From positions 186,001 to 250,000 of the forward strand of contig NZ_JAPKNA010000006.1 in NCBI RefSeq assembly GCF_026344135.1: a stretch of 64,000 nucleotides of DNA, in the 5' to 3' direction. Within the stretch, counting starts at the first letter, position 1; each line of letters opens with the position of its first letter. The notes under the pieces are model-generated. The model saw nothing but the letters and a program-made list of their open reading frames with translations. It did not search any database and had not been told where the DNA came from. Source of the stretch: Alcaligenes parafaecalis (GTDB lineage Bacteria; Pseudomonadota; Gammaproteobacteria; Burkholderiales; Burkholderiaceae_B). Position numbers and translations under genes: made by a program. Shown piece by piece: positions 55,115 through 62,826 of this stretch.

Positions 55115-55560
55115 AAAGAAAAAAGCAGATACGACTGCTTAGTCTTTTTAATAATACACCAGTTTACATCTAAACTTTTTGCATGCAGGCCTTTTAACAA
55201 AGACCTATAAAAAACCTTTGCGGTAGATCAAGTTCATGACAGATAAAAAACGGTCAGCTCAAGCCACCTTTCCTGTTATAACGTGCCTGATATGAAATGG
55301 GGAAATAAAAACAAGCATAAAAATAAATAAACCCTCACTGAAAAGGGAAGGCTTTTAAAAACAACAAAGACCATGCAACCCACTGAAACATATGGCACTT
55401 CAAACAGGCAACAGAACAATTATTTCTTAGCTATATGACAAAACGAAGCTGCCGTCCCGGCTAGGGATTCAAGCCACTACAGACCTGATCAGACGCCAGC
55501 CCGAAAGCAGTGGCCTGATATACTGCAAGCCCCATATCTTGCCCATCCACACAGGGTGAC
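55115..55560. other. AT-rich divergent control region of phaC and the TetR-type gene
   Basis: This 446-base gap has no supported gene and is much richer in A and T than its flanks. On the minus strand TTGATC and TATAGG, 16 bases apart near 55230-55205, could be the phaC promoter. The palindrome at 55161 is listed separately. Confidence 0.45.
55161..55176. promoter_or_regulatory. Palindrome upstream of phaC, possible TetR operator
   Basis: AGTTTA and TAAACT form perfect arms around CATC, 71 bases before the phaC start codon and downstream of the proposed phaC promoter. The position suits repression by the divergent TetR-type protein. Confidence 0.4.
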
Positions 55561-56226
55561 ATGACAGACTCGCACCAAAATAAACCTCCAAAAAACGAAA
55601 CCACAAGCAAGCGACGCTACCTGCCCTCGGCCGAGCGCAAACGCGAAATCCTGAAAGCCGCTTTTGAAGAATTTTCCCATCGGGGTTTTCTGGGAACCTC
55701 TCTGGAACGGATTGCCGCCAGCGCCGGCATTTCCAAGTCCGGGATCTACGCGCACTACAGCAGCAAGGATGAAGTGTTCGAGGACATGCTCCACAGCACC
55801 CTGCTGCCACCCGATGGCAATACTTTTGAGCTGACCGATACATCGGATGCCGACACCCTGTCCTGTATCGTGGATGAGTACCTCAAGCAACTGTACAAAC
55901 GCCTGTCCAGCCCGGACGTGCAAGCCATGTTCAGACTCTTGATGACCGAGAGCGGCCGCGTGCCCGATCTGGCGCACTACTGGGGCAAACAACTCCTGAG
56001 TCAGAACTACATGTCCAATCAGGCGTTTTTTGAACTGGGCATACAGCGTGGTCTCATCCGCCCCGACGTCAGCTCGTCTGACTACATCCTGGCGGCCTCC
56101 CCTTCCCTGATGTGGCTTATGGTTCTGCTGGTTCTAGGTCCGCAGAACTCGCCCGTGCCTTTTGAGGAAGTCCATCTTTTGCACAAGCGCTTGCTAATCG
56201 AGTGCCTGCAGCCTGCAACGGCCTAA
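55561..56226 (+). CDS. TetR family transcriptional regulator
   Basis: The 221-residue protein has an N-terminal TetR helix-turn-helix (RKREILKAAFEEFSHRGF, then TSLERIAASAGISKSGIYAHY, about 22-70) and an all-helical ligand domain (about 85-215), with a hydrophobic late segment (MWLMVLLVLG). AGGGTGAC precedes the ATG. It is divergent from phaC, so it may control PHB synthesis or the nearby efflux genes. The ligand is unknown. Confidence 0.85.
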   Translation: MTDSHQNKPPKNETTSKRRYLPSAERKREILKAAFEEFSHRGFLGTSLERIAASAGISKSGIYAHYSSKDEVFEDMLHSTLLPPDGNTFELTDTSDADTLSCIVDEYLKQLYKRLSSPDVQAMFRLLMTESGRVPDLAHYWGKQLLSQNYMSNQAFFELGIQRGLIRPDVSSSDYILAASPSLMWLMVLLVLGPQNSPVPFEEVHLLHKRLLIECLQPATA

Positions 56227-56438
56227 GCACTCGTCCAGGTGAAGCAGGCAACACCGGCTCGGCTGCCTTGGTGATAGAGCCGGGCTCATGGCCCGCTGCT
56301 GCAACCCGCTCGCTTTTCCTCATAATCCTCATCAAGCCAAACGTATAAGCGACTCGGGCGCTCACGCTACACTTGAGGGCAACGATCATTCCCTCGAACA
56401 GCAACTGCCCGTACAATAATCGGTTGCAGTCTATTTCC

Positions 56439-56470
56439 AATGGGTTCCCTCACCCCATCCACCAAAAAGG
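56439..56470 (+). promoter_or_regulatory. preQ1-I riboswitch controlling yhhQ-queC
   Basis: ATGGG (56440-56444) pairs with CCCAT (56454-56458) as P1. The loop TTCCCTCAC ends in the cytosine directly 5' of CCCAT that recognises preQ1 in this class. The A-rich tail CCACCAAAAAGG supplies GG to pair with CC of the loop, closing the pseudoknot. The tail AAAAAGG is also the ribosome site, seven bases before the yhhQ ATG. Ligand binding should therefore hide it and block translation. The layout parallels the T. tengcongensis preQ1 riboswitch. Confidence 0.82.
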
Positions 56471-56477
56471 TTCAGAC

Positions 56478-57152
56478 ATGACTCTGCCTACCGTGCCGTC
56501 TTCACGGCTGTCGTTCTATTTGCGACTTTTAATTGCGTTTCACATTTTTATTGTGATCGCCAGCAATTACCTGGTTCAACTTCCCATTGAACTGTTCGGC
56601 TTTCATAGTACCTGGGGAGCCTTCAGCTTTCCCTTCGTTTTTCTGGCCACAGACCTGACAGTCCGTCTAATGGGCAAGTCCGAAGCGCGTCGCGTCATTA
56701 CCCGCGCCATGTTCCCGGCCTTGATCGCCTCGTATGTGGTGTCCGTCCTGTTTAACGAAGGCCATTTCAATGGTCTGCAAGCACTAGGCGAATTCAACAG
56801 CTTTGTCTTCCGCATTGCCTTGGCCAGTTTTGCTGCCTATGTACTAGGGCAGTTGCTGGATGTGCAGGTATTTGATCGCATCCGCCGCGACTATAAGCAA
56901 TGGTGGATCGCACCCGCAGCCGCTTCCATCTTTGGACAGGCTCTGGATACCCTGGCCTTTTTCGGCATCGCCTTCTGGCGCAGCAGCAACCCGTTCATGG
57001 CCGAGCACTGGGGTGAAATTGCCGTGGTGGACTACGTTATCAAGCTGGGCGTCAGCCTGCTGCTGTTTGTGCCCATGTATGGCGTACTGCTGAACTCCCT
57101 GATCAGCACCATGAAGCGCCGCGCGCTCAGTACCGCACAGGTCAAGGCATGA
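56478..57152 (+). CDS. yhhQ: Queuosine precursor transporter YhhQ (VUT family)
   Basis: The 224-residue inner membrane protein has about six hydrophobic segments. It carries the family features NYLVQLPIEL, TWGAFSFPFVFLATDL, FGQALDTLAFFGIAFW and VDYVIKLGVSLL. YhhQ (COG1738) imports preQ0/preQ1. The preQ1 riboswitch immediately upstream supports this. The longer frame from 56373 runs through the riboswitch and is rejected. Its last codons overlap queC (ATGA). Confidence 0.93.
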   Translation: MTLPTVPSSRLSFYLRLLIAFHIFIVIASNYLVQLPIELFGFHSTWGAFSFPFVFLATDLTVRLMGKSEARRVITRAMFPALIASYVVSVLFNEGHFNGLQALGEFNSFVFRIALASFAAYVLGQLLDVQVFDRIRRDYKQWWIAPAAASIFGQALDTLAFFGIAFWRSSNPFMAEHWGEIAVVDYVIKLGVSLLLFVPMYGVLLNSLISTMKRRALSTAQVKA

Positions 57153-57862
57153 AGCCGCACACTCCCCGCCGCCGGGCACTGGTTTTATTTTCGGGCGGAC
57201 AGGATTCAGCCACTTGTCTAGCCTGGGCACTGGACCGCTTTGCCTTGGTGGAAACCGTGGGCTTTGACTACGGGCAGCGCAACCATGCGGAATTGCAGTG
57301 CCGCCAGACCTTAAGAGACAAGCTGTGCCAGCAATTCCCGCATTGGGCAGAACGCCTGGGGGAAGATCATGTGCTGGACGCCCGCGTGCTGGCTCAGATT
57401 GGCGGCAGTGCCATGACCGAATCCATGACGATTGCCATGCAGGAAGACGGGCTCCCCAATACTTTTGTACCGGGTCGGAACCTGCTGTTCTTTACCCTGG
57501 CAGGTGCCTTGGCCTACCGCCGGGGCCTGGATACGCTGGTGGGTGGCATGTCTGAAACCGACTACTCCGGCTACCCGGATTGTCGAGACAATACGCTCAA
57601 AGCCTTGCAAGTGGCCTTGAGCCTGGGCATAGAGCGCCCGCTGACCGTGGAAACGCCACTGATGTGGCTGGACAAGGCAGACACCTGGGAACTGGCCCAC
57701 CAGCTAGGCGCAGATGCTTTAGTGGAGCTGATCCAGCAAGACAGCCATACCTGCTACCAGAATGAGCGCGAAACGCTGCATGACTGGGGATATGGCTGCG
57801 GGCACTGCCCGGCGTGTGAGCTGCGGGCCAAGGGCTATCAGGATTGGGCCGTGCGAGACTGA
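57149..57862 (+). CDS. queC: 7-cyano-7-deazaguanine synthase
   Basis: The 237-residue PP-loop ATPase has the nucleotide motif LFSGGQDSATCLAWAL near the N-terminus and VPGRNLLFF. The zinc site near the C-terminus is made by Cys residues in TCYQN and GYGCGHCPACELR. It converts 7-carboxy-7-deazaguanine to preQ0 with ammonia and ATP, in the cytoplasm. It is translationally coupled to yhhQ, so one riboswitch controls both import and synthesis of the queuosine precursor. Confidence 0.95.
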   Translation: MKPHTPRRRALVLFSGGQDSATCLAWALDRFALVETVGFDYGQRNHAELQCRQTLRDKLCQQFPHWAERLGEDHVLDARVLAQIGGSAMTESMTIAMQEDGLPNTFVPGRNLLFFTLAGALAYRRGLDTLVGGMSETDYSGYPDCRDNTLKALQVALSLGIERPLTVETPLMWLDKADTWELAHQLGADALVELIQQDSHTCYQNERETLHDWGYGCGHCPACELRAKGYQDWAVRD

Positions 57863-57870
57863 TTACCTTG

Positions 57871-58683
57871 CTACTTCTTGCAGCGGCACGGGTGAAGAAC
57901 AAGATACGCACGCCGTGCCGCATTGCAGGATTGCATTGCTCTGAATAAAAAGATCAAAAAAGACACCAGATAAATCAAGGCCGGAATTCCAAAATAACGC
58001 TGGGACTTCACCCCTGATTTCAAACTGGAGAAATAAGCTCCTGACTGAACAGAGTTGCAAATATAGTCAATCTCATTCTGAAAGAGAGGCGTCTCCGAAT
58101 TCCTTGCTTCCAGCGAACAATCCGCTATATTAAAAACCCATCGCTTACCATCCGGAGCAAGAAGCGATCTCATCCCCTGTTCACCCTGCCAAGCCCAAAC
58201 CTCACTTTCTTTAAATTTGACAATAGACTCAGAACCAAAAGACAAAATAGAAGCGGGAGCCAAAAAAAGGCAAAGAAGCGCAATAAACACGCACAAGACT
58301 CCCCTCTGAAAATAACCAGGATTTTTCACATCCTGCTCTGGCCAGTTGACCCAATCCCCTGCTCTACCCAAAGTTCTCAAAGGGATAGCAACGCTATCTG
58401 CCCACTTAATCGCTTGATGCGTATCCCTCACAGTACGAATTCCCTGTCCCCTACCCATTCCAAACATCACCTTGAACCGCTCAACATCCAACGTGTTTTT
58501 CCGTGTGGAGTCCAGATAGGAATCGTAAAACTCCTCTCGATGAAAAATAGCCCAGAGCTTATTGAAAAATACAAAATAAGCACGATTAAAGACAAGAAAA
58601 AGAAATCCAACAATAATAAAACTGAAAAAGAAAATATTGGCAATGGAAGAGAAAGAGTAAAAAACAGAAGACATTAAATTCAT
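57871..58683 (-). CDS. Hypothetical membrane protein, AT-rich
   Basis: The 270-residue product has hydrophobic segments at about 10-36, 127-148 and 232-250 and a cytoplasmic part containing KWADSVAIPLRTLGRAGDW. I recall this look from small uncharacterised membrane families such as DUF6216, but the assignment is uncertain. Base composition is well below that of the flanking queC and glyA genes, suggesting acquisition by transfer. It is convergent with queC (8-base gap), and no good ribosome site precedes the ATG at 58683 apart from an A-rich stretch. Confidence 0.65.
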   Translation of the reverse strand: MNLMSSVFYSFSSIANIFFFSFIIVGFLFLVFNRAYFVFFNKLWAIFHREEFYDSYLDSTRKNTLDVERFKVMFGMGRGQGIRTVRDTHQAIKWADSVAIPLRTLGRAGDWVNWPEQDVKNPGYFQRGVLCVFIALLCLFLAPASILSFGSESIVKFKESEVWAWQGEQGMRSLLAPDGKRWVFNIADCSLEARNSETPLFQNEIDYICNSVQSGAYFSSLKSGVKSQRYFGIPALIYLVSFLIFLFRAMQSCNAARRAYLVLHPCRCKK

Positions 58684-58686
58684 GAC

Positions 58687-58716
58687 AAAAAAAACCCAGC
58701 CACCAAAGTAGCTGGG
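58687..58716 (-). terminator. Rho-independent terminator of glyA
   Basis: On the minus strand CCCAGC (58716-58711) pairs with GCTGGG (58700-58695) around a 10-base loop, followed by eight T (58694-58687). It starts 24 bases after the glyA stop codon. Confidence 0.75.
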
Positions 58717-58739
58717 CCCTTATAAAGAAGTTAATCAGT

Positions 58740-60029
58740 TCACAACTGTGCTGGCTCTGTCTGCACCTGATATACCGGGTAGCGTCGACACAAGGTCACA
58801 ATTTTTTCGCGAATATCGTGCTTGATCTTGTCCAGGGTGCCTGCCTCGTAAGCATCCAGCACATCACACAAGTAATGAGCCAACTGCTCGCAATCCGCTA
58901 CGGTAAAGCCACGCGTGGTGACGGCAGGCGTCCCGATACGAATCCCGGAAGTCACCATGGGCGAACGCGGGTCGTTAGGCACCGAGTTCTTGTTCACGGT
59001 AATGTAGGCATCGGCCAAGGCATCGCTGGCTTCCTGACCCGTATAAGGCTTGGCCGACAGATTAATCAGCATCATGTGGTTATCCGTCCCACCTGACACG
59101 ATGTTGTGACCACGCTGCATCAATACGGTGGCCATGGCGCGGGCATTACGCACCACGTTTTGCTGATAGCTACGGAACTCCGGCTGCAGGGCCTCTTTGA
59201 AAGCAATCGCCTTGGCGGCAATCAAGTGCATCAAGGGGCCACCCTGCACGCCAGGAAAAACGGCAGAGTTCAGACGTTTGTAGAAATCTTCACTTTGCCC
59301 TTTGGCCATGATCACGCCACCACGTGGACCGCGCAGCGTTTTATGTGTCGTACTGGTAACCACATGCGCATATGGCAAGGGGCTGGGGTACTCGCCCGCC
59401 GCGACCAGACCCGCCACGTGGGCCATATCTACCCAGAACCAGGCACCGACTTTGTCCGCGATCTGGCGCATGCGTGCCCAATCTTTCACGCGGGAATAGG
59501 CCGAAAAACCACCAATCAGCATTTTGGGCTTGGTCTCGATGGCAATACGCTCCATTTCGTCGTAATCGATCAAGCCGGTTTTGATATCAACCCCGTAAGG
59601 AACAATGTTGTAAAGACGCCCGGAAATATTGATGGGGTTACCGTGTGTCAGGTGTCCCCCCTGAGCCAGATTCATCCCCATGACCGTATCGCCTGGTTTG
59701 AGCAAGGCCAGGAACACGGCAGTATTGGCTTGTGCTCCAGCATGAGGCTGCACGTTGGCATAGTCGCAATCGAACACGGCTTTCAGGCGCTCAATCGCCA
59801 GGCGTTCGGCCACGTCCACAAATTCACAACCAGCGTAATACCGCTTGTCGGGATAACCTTCGGCGTACTTATTGGTAAACACCGAGTTTTGCACCTGCAT
59901 CACCAAGGGGCTGGCGTAGTTTTCCGAGGCAATCAGTTCTACGTGATCTTCCTGACGGCTTTCTTCGCCCTGGATGGCCTGCGCCAATTCCTTGTCGAAT
60001 TCAGCCAGGCTGAGTGTGTTGTCGTACAT
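58740..60029 (-). CDS. glyA: Serine hydroxymethyltransferase
   Basis: The 429-residue fold-type I PLP enzyme interconverts serine and glycine with tetrahydrofolate. It has HVELIASENYASP, YAGCEFVDVAE, the PLP contacts in GGFSAYSR and VDMAHVAGL, the Schiff-base Lys in TSTTHKTLRGPRGG, and SGIRIGTPAVTTRG. It is about a dozen residues longer than the common 415-417. This is the apparently functional copy of two SHMT homologues in the window. It lies 72 bases after serC on the same strand and has its own terminator. Confidence 0.95.
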   Translation of the reverse strand: MYDNTLSLAEFDKELAQAIQGEESRQEDHVELIASENYASPLVMQVQNSVFTNKYAEGYPDKRYYAGCEFVDVAERLAIERLKAVFDCDYANVQPHAGAQANTAVFLALLKPGDTVMGMNLAQGGHLTHGNPINISGRLYNIVPYGVDIKTGLIDYDEMERIAIETKPKMLIGGFSAYSRVKDWARMRQIADKVGAWFWVDMAHVAGLVAAGEYPSPLPYAHVVTSTTHKTLRGPRGGVIMAKGQSEDFYKRLNSAVFPGVQGGPLMHLIAAKAIAFKEALQPEFRSYQQNVVRNARAMATVLMQRGHNIVSGGTDNHMMLINLSAKPYTGQEASDALADAYITVNKNSVPNDPRSPMVTSGIRIGTPAVTTRGFTVADCEQLAHYLCDVLDAYEAGTLDKIKHDIREKIVTLCRRYPVYQVQTEPAQL

Positions 60030-60101
60030 CGCTTTTCCTTAAAAAATTTCAACTCAAGTTGCAGCCACTTGCCGGGCCGCTGTGTAAAGCAGGCACACGC
60101 C

Positions 60102-61184
60102 CTACCCGTGCGTGCGCTCGAACTCGCGCATGAACTCCCCCAGCGCCTGTACCGCATCCAAGGTGACGGCGTTGTAGATGCTGGCGCGCAAGCCCCCCGT
60201 TGATTGATGTCCCTTCAAACCATGAAAACCATTTTTTTGTGCTTCTTCTGCAAATAAAGCATCTACATTATTTTTGGAAATATGGAATGGAACGTTATTG
60301 ATGGATCGATAGTCAGGCAAAACATTATTGATATAAAAACCATTGCTTCTATCAATAACCTCATAGAGCAGTTGTGATTTTTTCTTATTTATTTCATGCA
60401 ACACATTTACTCCACCCACACGCTCAATCCATTCCAGTATTAAACCCAACACATACCAGGAAAAGGTGGAAGGCGTATTTAATAAGGATTGTTTTTTTGC
60501 TTGAATGGAAAAATCCAGGGCTTGTGGTGTACTTGTTAAAGGTTTGTCTAAAATAGCGGGATTCAGGACAACAAGCGTGACTCCAGCAATCCCCATATTT
60601 TTTTGGGCAGATGCATAAATCAAATCATGCGCCGAAATGTCAAGCGGTTTTGACATCAAACTGGAGCAAGCATCACACACCAATGGAATAGGCGAGACAG
60701 GTGGTGCTGAAAATTGCAAGCCCTGTGCTGTTTCGTTTTCTGTGTAATGCAAGTAAGCCGCATCCAGATTAATATTAGATTCATTAATCTCGGGAATACG
60801 ATCAAATCCAGTTTCATGAGAACTGGCTATGATTCTTACCTTTCCATATTGCCTGGCGGCATTAGCTGCTTGTTCCGACCATAAACCCGTATGTATATAG
60901 TCCGCTGTGTTTGTTTGATGGAACAAGTTCATCGGAATTTGAGAAAACTGCAAGTAAGAACCACCTTGCAGCAGCAAGACGTGATAGTCCGATGGAACCG
61001 CCAGGACACGGCGCAACGCAGCGTCGGTACGATGGGCAAAATCCATGAAGGGCTGGGAACGATGGCTGATTTCCATCACAGACAAACCTGTGCCAGCGAA
61101 ATCAAGCAGCTCATCACGCACTTGCAATAGAACATCCATTGGCAAGGCGCTGGGCCCTGCGCTGAAATTAAAGGGTCGGGACAT
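60102..61184 (-). CDS. serC: Phosphoserine aminotransferase
   Basis: The 360-residue class V aminotransferase makes 3-phosphoserine, and in many bacteria 4-phosphohydroxythreonine for PLP synthesis. It begins MSRPFNFSAGPSALP, has ISHRSQPF, the PLP Lys in YASAQKNMGIAG, and ends with GLKGHQSTGGLRASIYNA, all standard for SerC. ATG 61184 gives the usual length. The middle (about 60225-60960) is markedly AT-rich while both ends are GC-rich like the neighbours, a mosaic. It heads a minus-strand unit with glyA and faces the PdxR-like gene across a palindrome. Confidence 0.93.
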   Translation of the reverse strand: MSRPFNFSAGPSALPMDVLLQVRDELLDFAGTGLSVMEISHRSQPFMDFAHRTDAALRRVLAVPSDYHVLLLQGGSYLQFSQIPMNLFHQTNTADYIHTGLWSEQAANAARQYGKVRIIASSHETGFDRIPEINESNINLDAAYLHYTENETAQGLQFSAPPVSPIPLVCDACSSLMSKPLDISAHDLIYASAQKNMGIAGVTLVVLNPAILDKPLTSTPQALDFSIQAKKQSLLNTPSTFSWYVLGLILEWIERVGGVNVLHEINKKKSQLLYEVIDRSNGFYINNVLPDYRSINNVPFHISKNNVDALFAEEAQKNGFHGLKGHQSTGGLRASIYNAVTLDAVQALGEFMREFERTHG

Positions 61185-61264
61185 ACTTGCTGAGATCCTG
61201 TACAAACCTGAACGCCGGAACAGGCCCCCCCTATTTCGGCAATGACAATCAAGTCTACGAGCAC

Positions 61265-61288
61265 AATGGTCTGACTAGTCAGACCATT
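61265..61288. promoter_or_regulatory. Perfect 24-bp palindrome between serC and the MocR/PdxR-type gene
   Basis: The left arm AATGGTCTGACT is followed directly by its exact reverse complement. It lies 22 bases upstream of the regulator start and 80 bases from the serC start. The inner TGGTCTGAC/GTCAGACCA resembles GntR-family operators, so it is a likely site for the adjacent regulator on both divergent genes. Confidence 0.6.
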
Positions 61289-61310
61289 AATATTCTCTGG
61301 AGCAGACCGC

Positions 61311-62816
61311 ATGACGCGTTCGTTTGAACTGGACACCTTGAAGATGCGTCTTAACGATGACGAACTTCAATCCCTGGATCTTCACCAGCGCATTCAGCGT
61401 GCCTTGCGGGCACTGATTCTGGATGGTGCCCTGGGTCCGGGAGTCAAGCTGCCTGCCACGCGCTCCCTGGCCAAGTCCCTGAGCATGGCGCGCGATACGG
61501 TTGAAAATGCCTATGTCCAACTGCACCGCGACGGCTTTATCGTGCGGCGCGAAGGCTCGGGCAGCTATGTTTCCGAATCGGTAGGCACCGAGCTGCGTGG
61601 CAGCGCCTACCGCCGCATCAAGGCTCAGGATATGAAACGAAGCGTGATGGAACCGGGTACGGGCTTAAGCCGCCGGGGTCGCGCCGTGTTTGAAAGTGGT
61701 GGCATTGCCGACCAGCAGACCATCAAGGCCTTTGCCACGGGCCTGCCTGAAACCCGCAACTTCCCCACGGATGTCTGGGAACGCTTGCAGCGTCAGGCCA
61801 TGAAAGACTTTCGAGCCAATATCCTGCTGCACGGTGATCCGCAAGGCACGGAGTCCCTGCGTAAAGCCATTGCTGTCTACCTGAATCTGGAGCGCGGAGC
61901 CAAAGTGTCTGCGGACCAGATCCTGATTCTGAGCAGCACGCGCCAAGCCCTGTTCCTGTGTGCTCAGTTGCTGGTGGATGCGGGCAAACCCATTCTGGTT
62001 GAAAACCCCGGCTACTTTGGTGCCCGCAAAGCTTTTGAAGCCGCCGAGGCCCGAGTTGTACCTATTGGTGTGGACGAACAAGGTCTGCGTACCGAGCTCT
62101 TGCATGAAGATCGCAGCGGAGCCAATTGCATTTACGTCACACCTTCCCACCAATACCCCACCGGCGCGACCCTGTCCTTGGAACGCCGCCTGGAGCTGAT
62201 ACGCTGGGCCGCTGAAAATGGTCGCTGGATTCTGGAAGACGACTACGACAGCGAGTTTCACTACGACGGATTGCCGACCGCTTGTGTGCAGGGCCTGGAT
62301 AAATACCAGCGCACGATTTACCTGGGCACCTTCAGTAAAACCCTTTATCCAGGGCTGCGCATGGGGTACATGGCCCTGCCACCCGAACTGGTCAAACCCT
62401 TCACCCAGGCGCGCAGCATCATGGATGGTCATACGCCACAAATCCTGCAACTGACGCTGGCACGTTTTATGGAAGACGGACACTACAACTCCCATATCCG
62501 CGCCATGCGCAAGCTGTATGCAGGACGACGGGAGATCATGCTGGAAGCGATCGAACAGCATTTGCAAGGGATTGTCCGCGCTGCCCGCCCCGAAGGCGGT
62601 CTGCAAATCCCCTGCTTTCTGGAACCGGGCTGGTCCGAGGAACACACCCTGCGTCGTGCCTTGAGTGCGGGAGTACAACTGCCAGGCTTAAGTCGCCTGT
62701 ACATCGGTGAAGAAAAACAACAGGGCTGGTTATTAGGTTATGCCTCACTGACCGCGTATGAGATCGAGTCCGCCATGTTGCGTCTAGCCAACGCCCTGCG
62801 TCAGGGCAAAGGCTAA
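61311..62816 (+). CDS. MocR/PdxR-type regulator (GntR helix-turn-helix plus aminotransferase fold)
   Basis: The 501-residue protein has a GntR domain (about 20-90, LPATRSLAKSLSMARDTVENAY) fused to a class I aminotransferase-like domain (about 130-490). That domain contains TPSHQYPTGATLS, ILEDDYDSEFHYDG and the PLP Lys in LGTFSKTLYPGLRMGY. PdxR-like proteins sense PLP. Its neighbours serC (divergent), glyA and the SHMT paralogue (convergent) are PLP enzymes, and serC can also feed PLP synthesis. The start at 61311 follows GGAG. The family and site are clear; the effector is inferred. Confidence 0.88.
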   Translation: MTRSFELDTLKMRLNDDELQSLDLHQRIQRALRALILDGALGPGVKLPATRSLAKSLSMARDTVENAYVQLHRDGFIVRREGSGSYVSESVGTELRGSAYRRIKAQDMKRSVMEPGTGLSRRGRAVFESGGIADQQTIKAFATGLPETRNFPTDVWERLQRQAMKDFRANILLHGDPQGTESLRKAIAVYLNLERGAKVSADQILILSSTRQALFLCAQLLVDAGKPILVENPGYFGARKAFEAAEARVVPIGVDEQGLRTELLHEDRSGANCIYVTPSHQYPTGATLSLERRLELIRWAAENGRWILEDDYDSEFHYDGLPTACVQGLDKYQRTIYLGTFSKTLYPGLRMGYMALPPELVKPFTQARSIMDGHTPQILQLTLARFMEDGHYNSHIRAMRKLYAGRREIMLEAIEQHLQGIVRAARPEGGLQIPCFLEPGWSEEHTLRRALSAGVQLPGLSRLYIGEEKQQGWLLGYASLTAYEIESAMLRLANALRQGKG

Positions 62817-62826
62817 GTGGGGGCAA

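Noticed and set aside
58740..60029. Suspicion that the first glyA also lacks its catalytic lysine
   Set aside because: The reverse-strand codons near 59340 clearly read THKTLRG, so the lysine is present.
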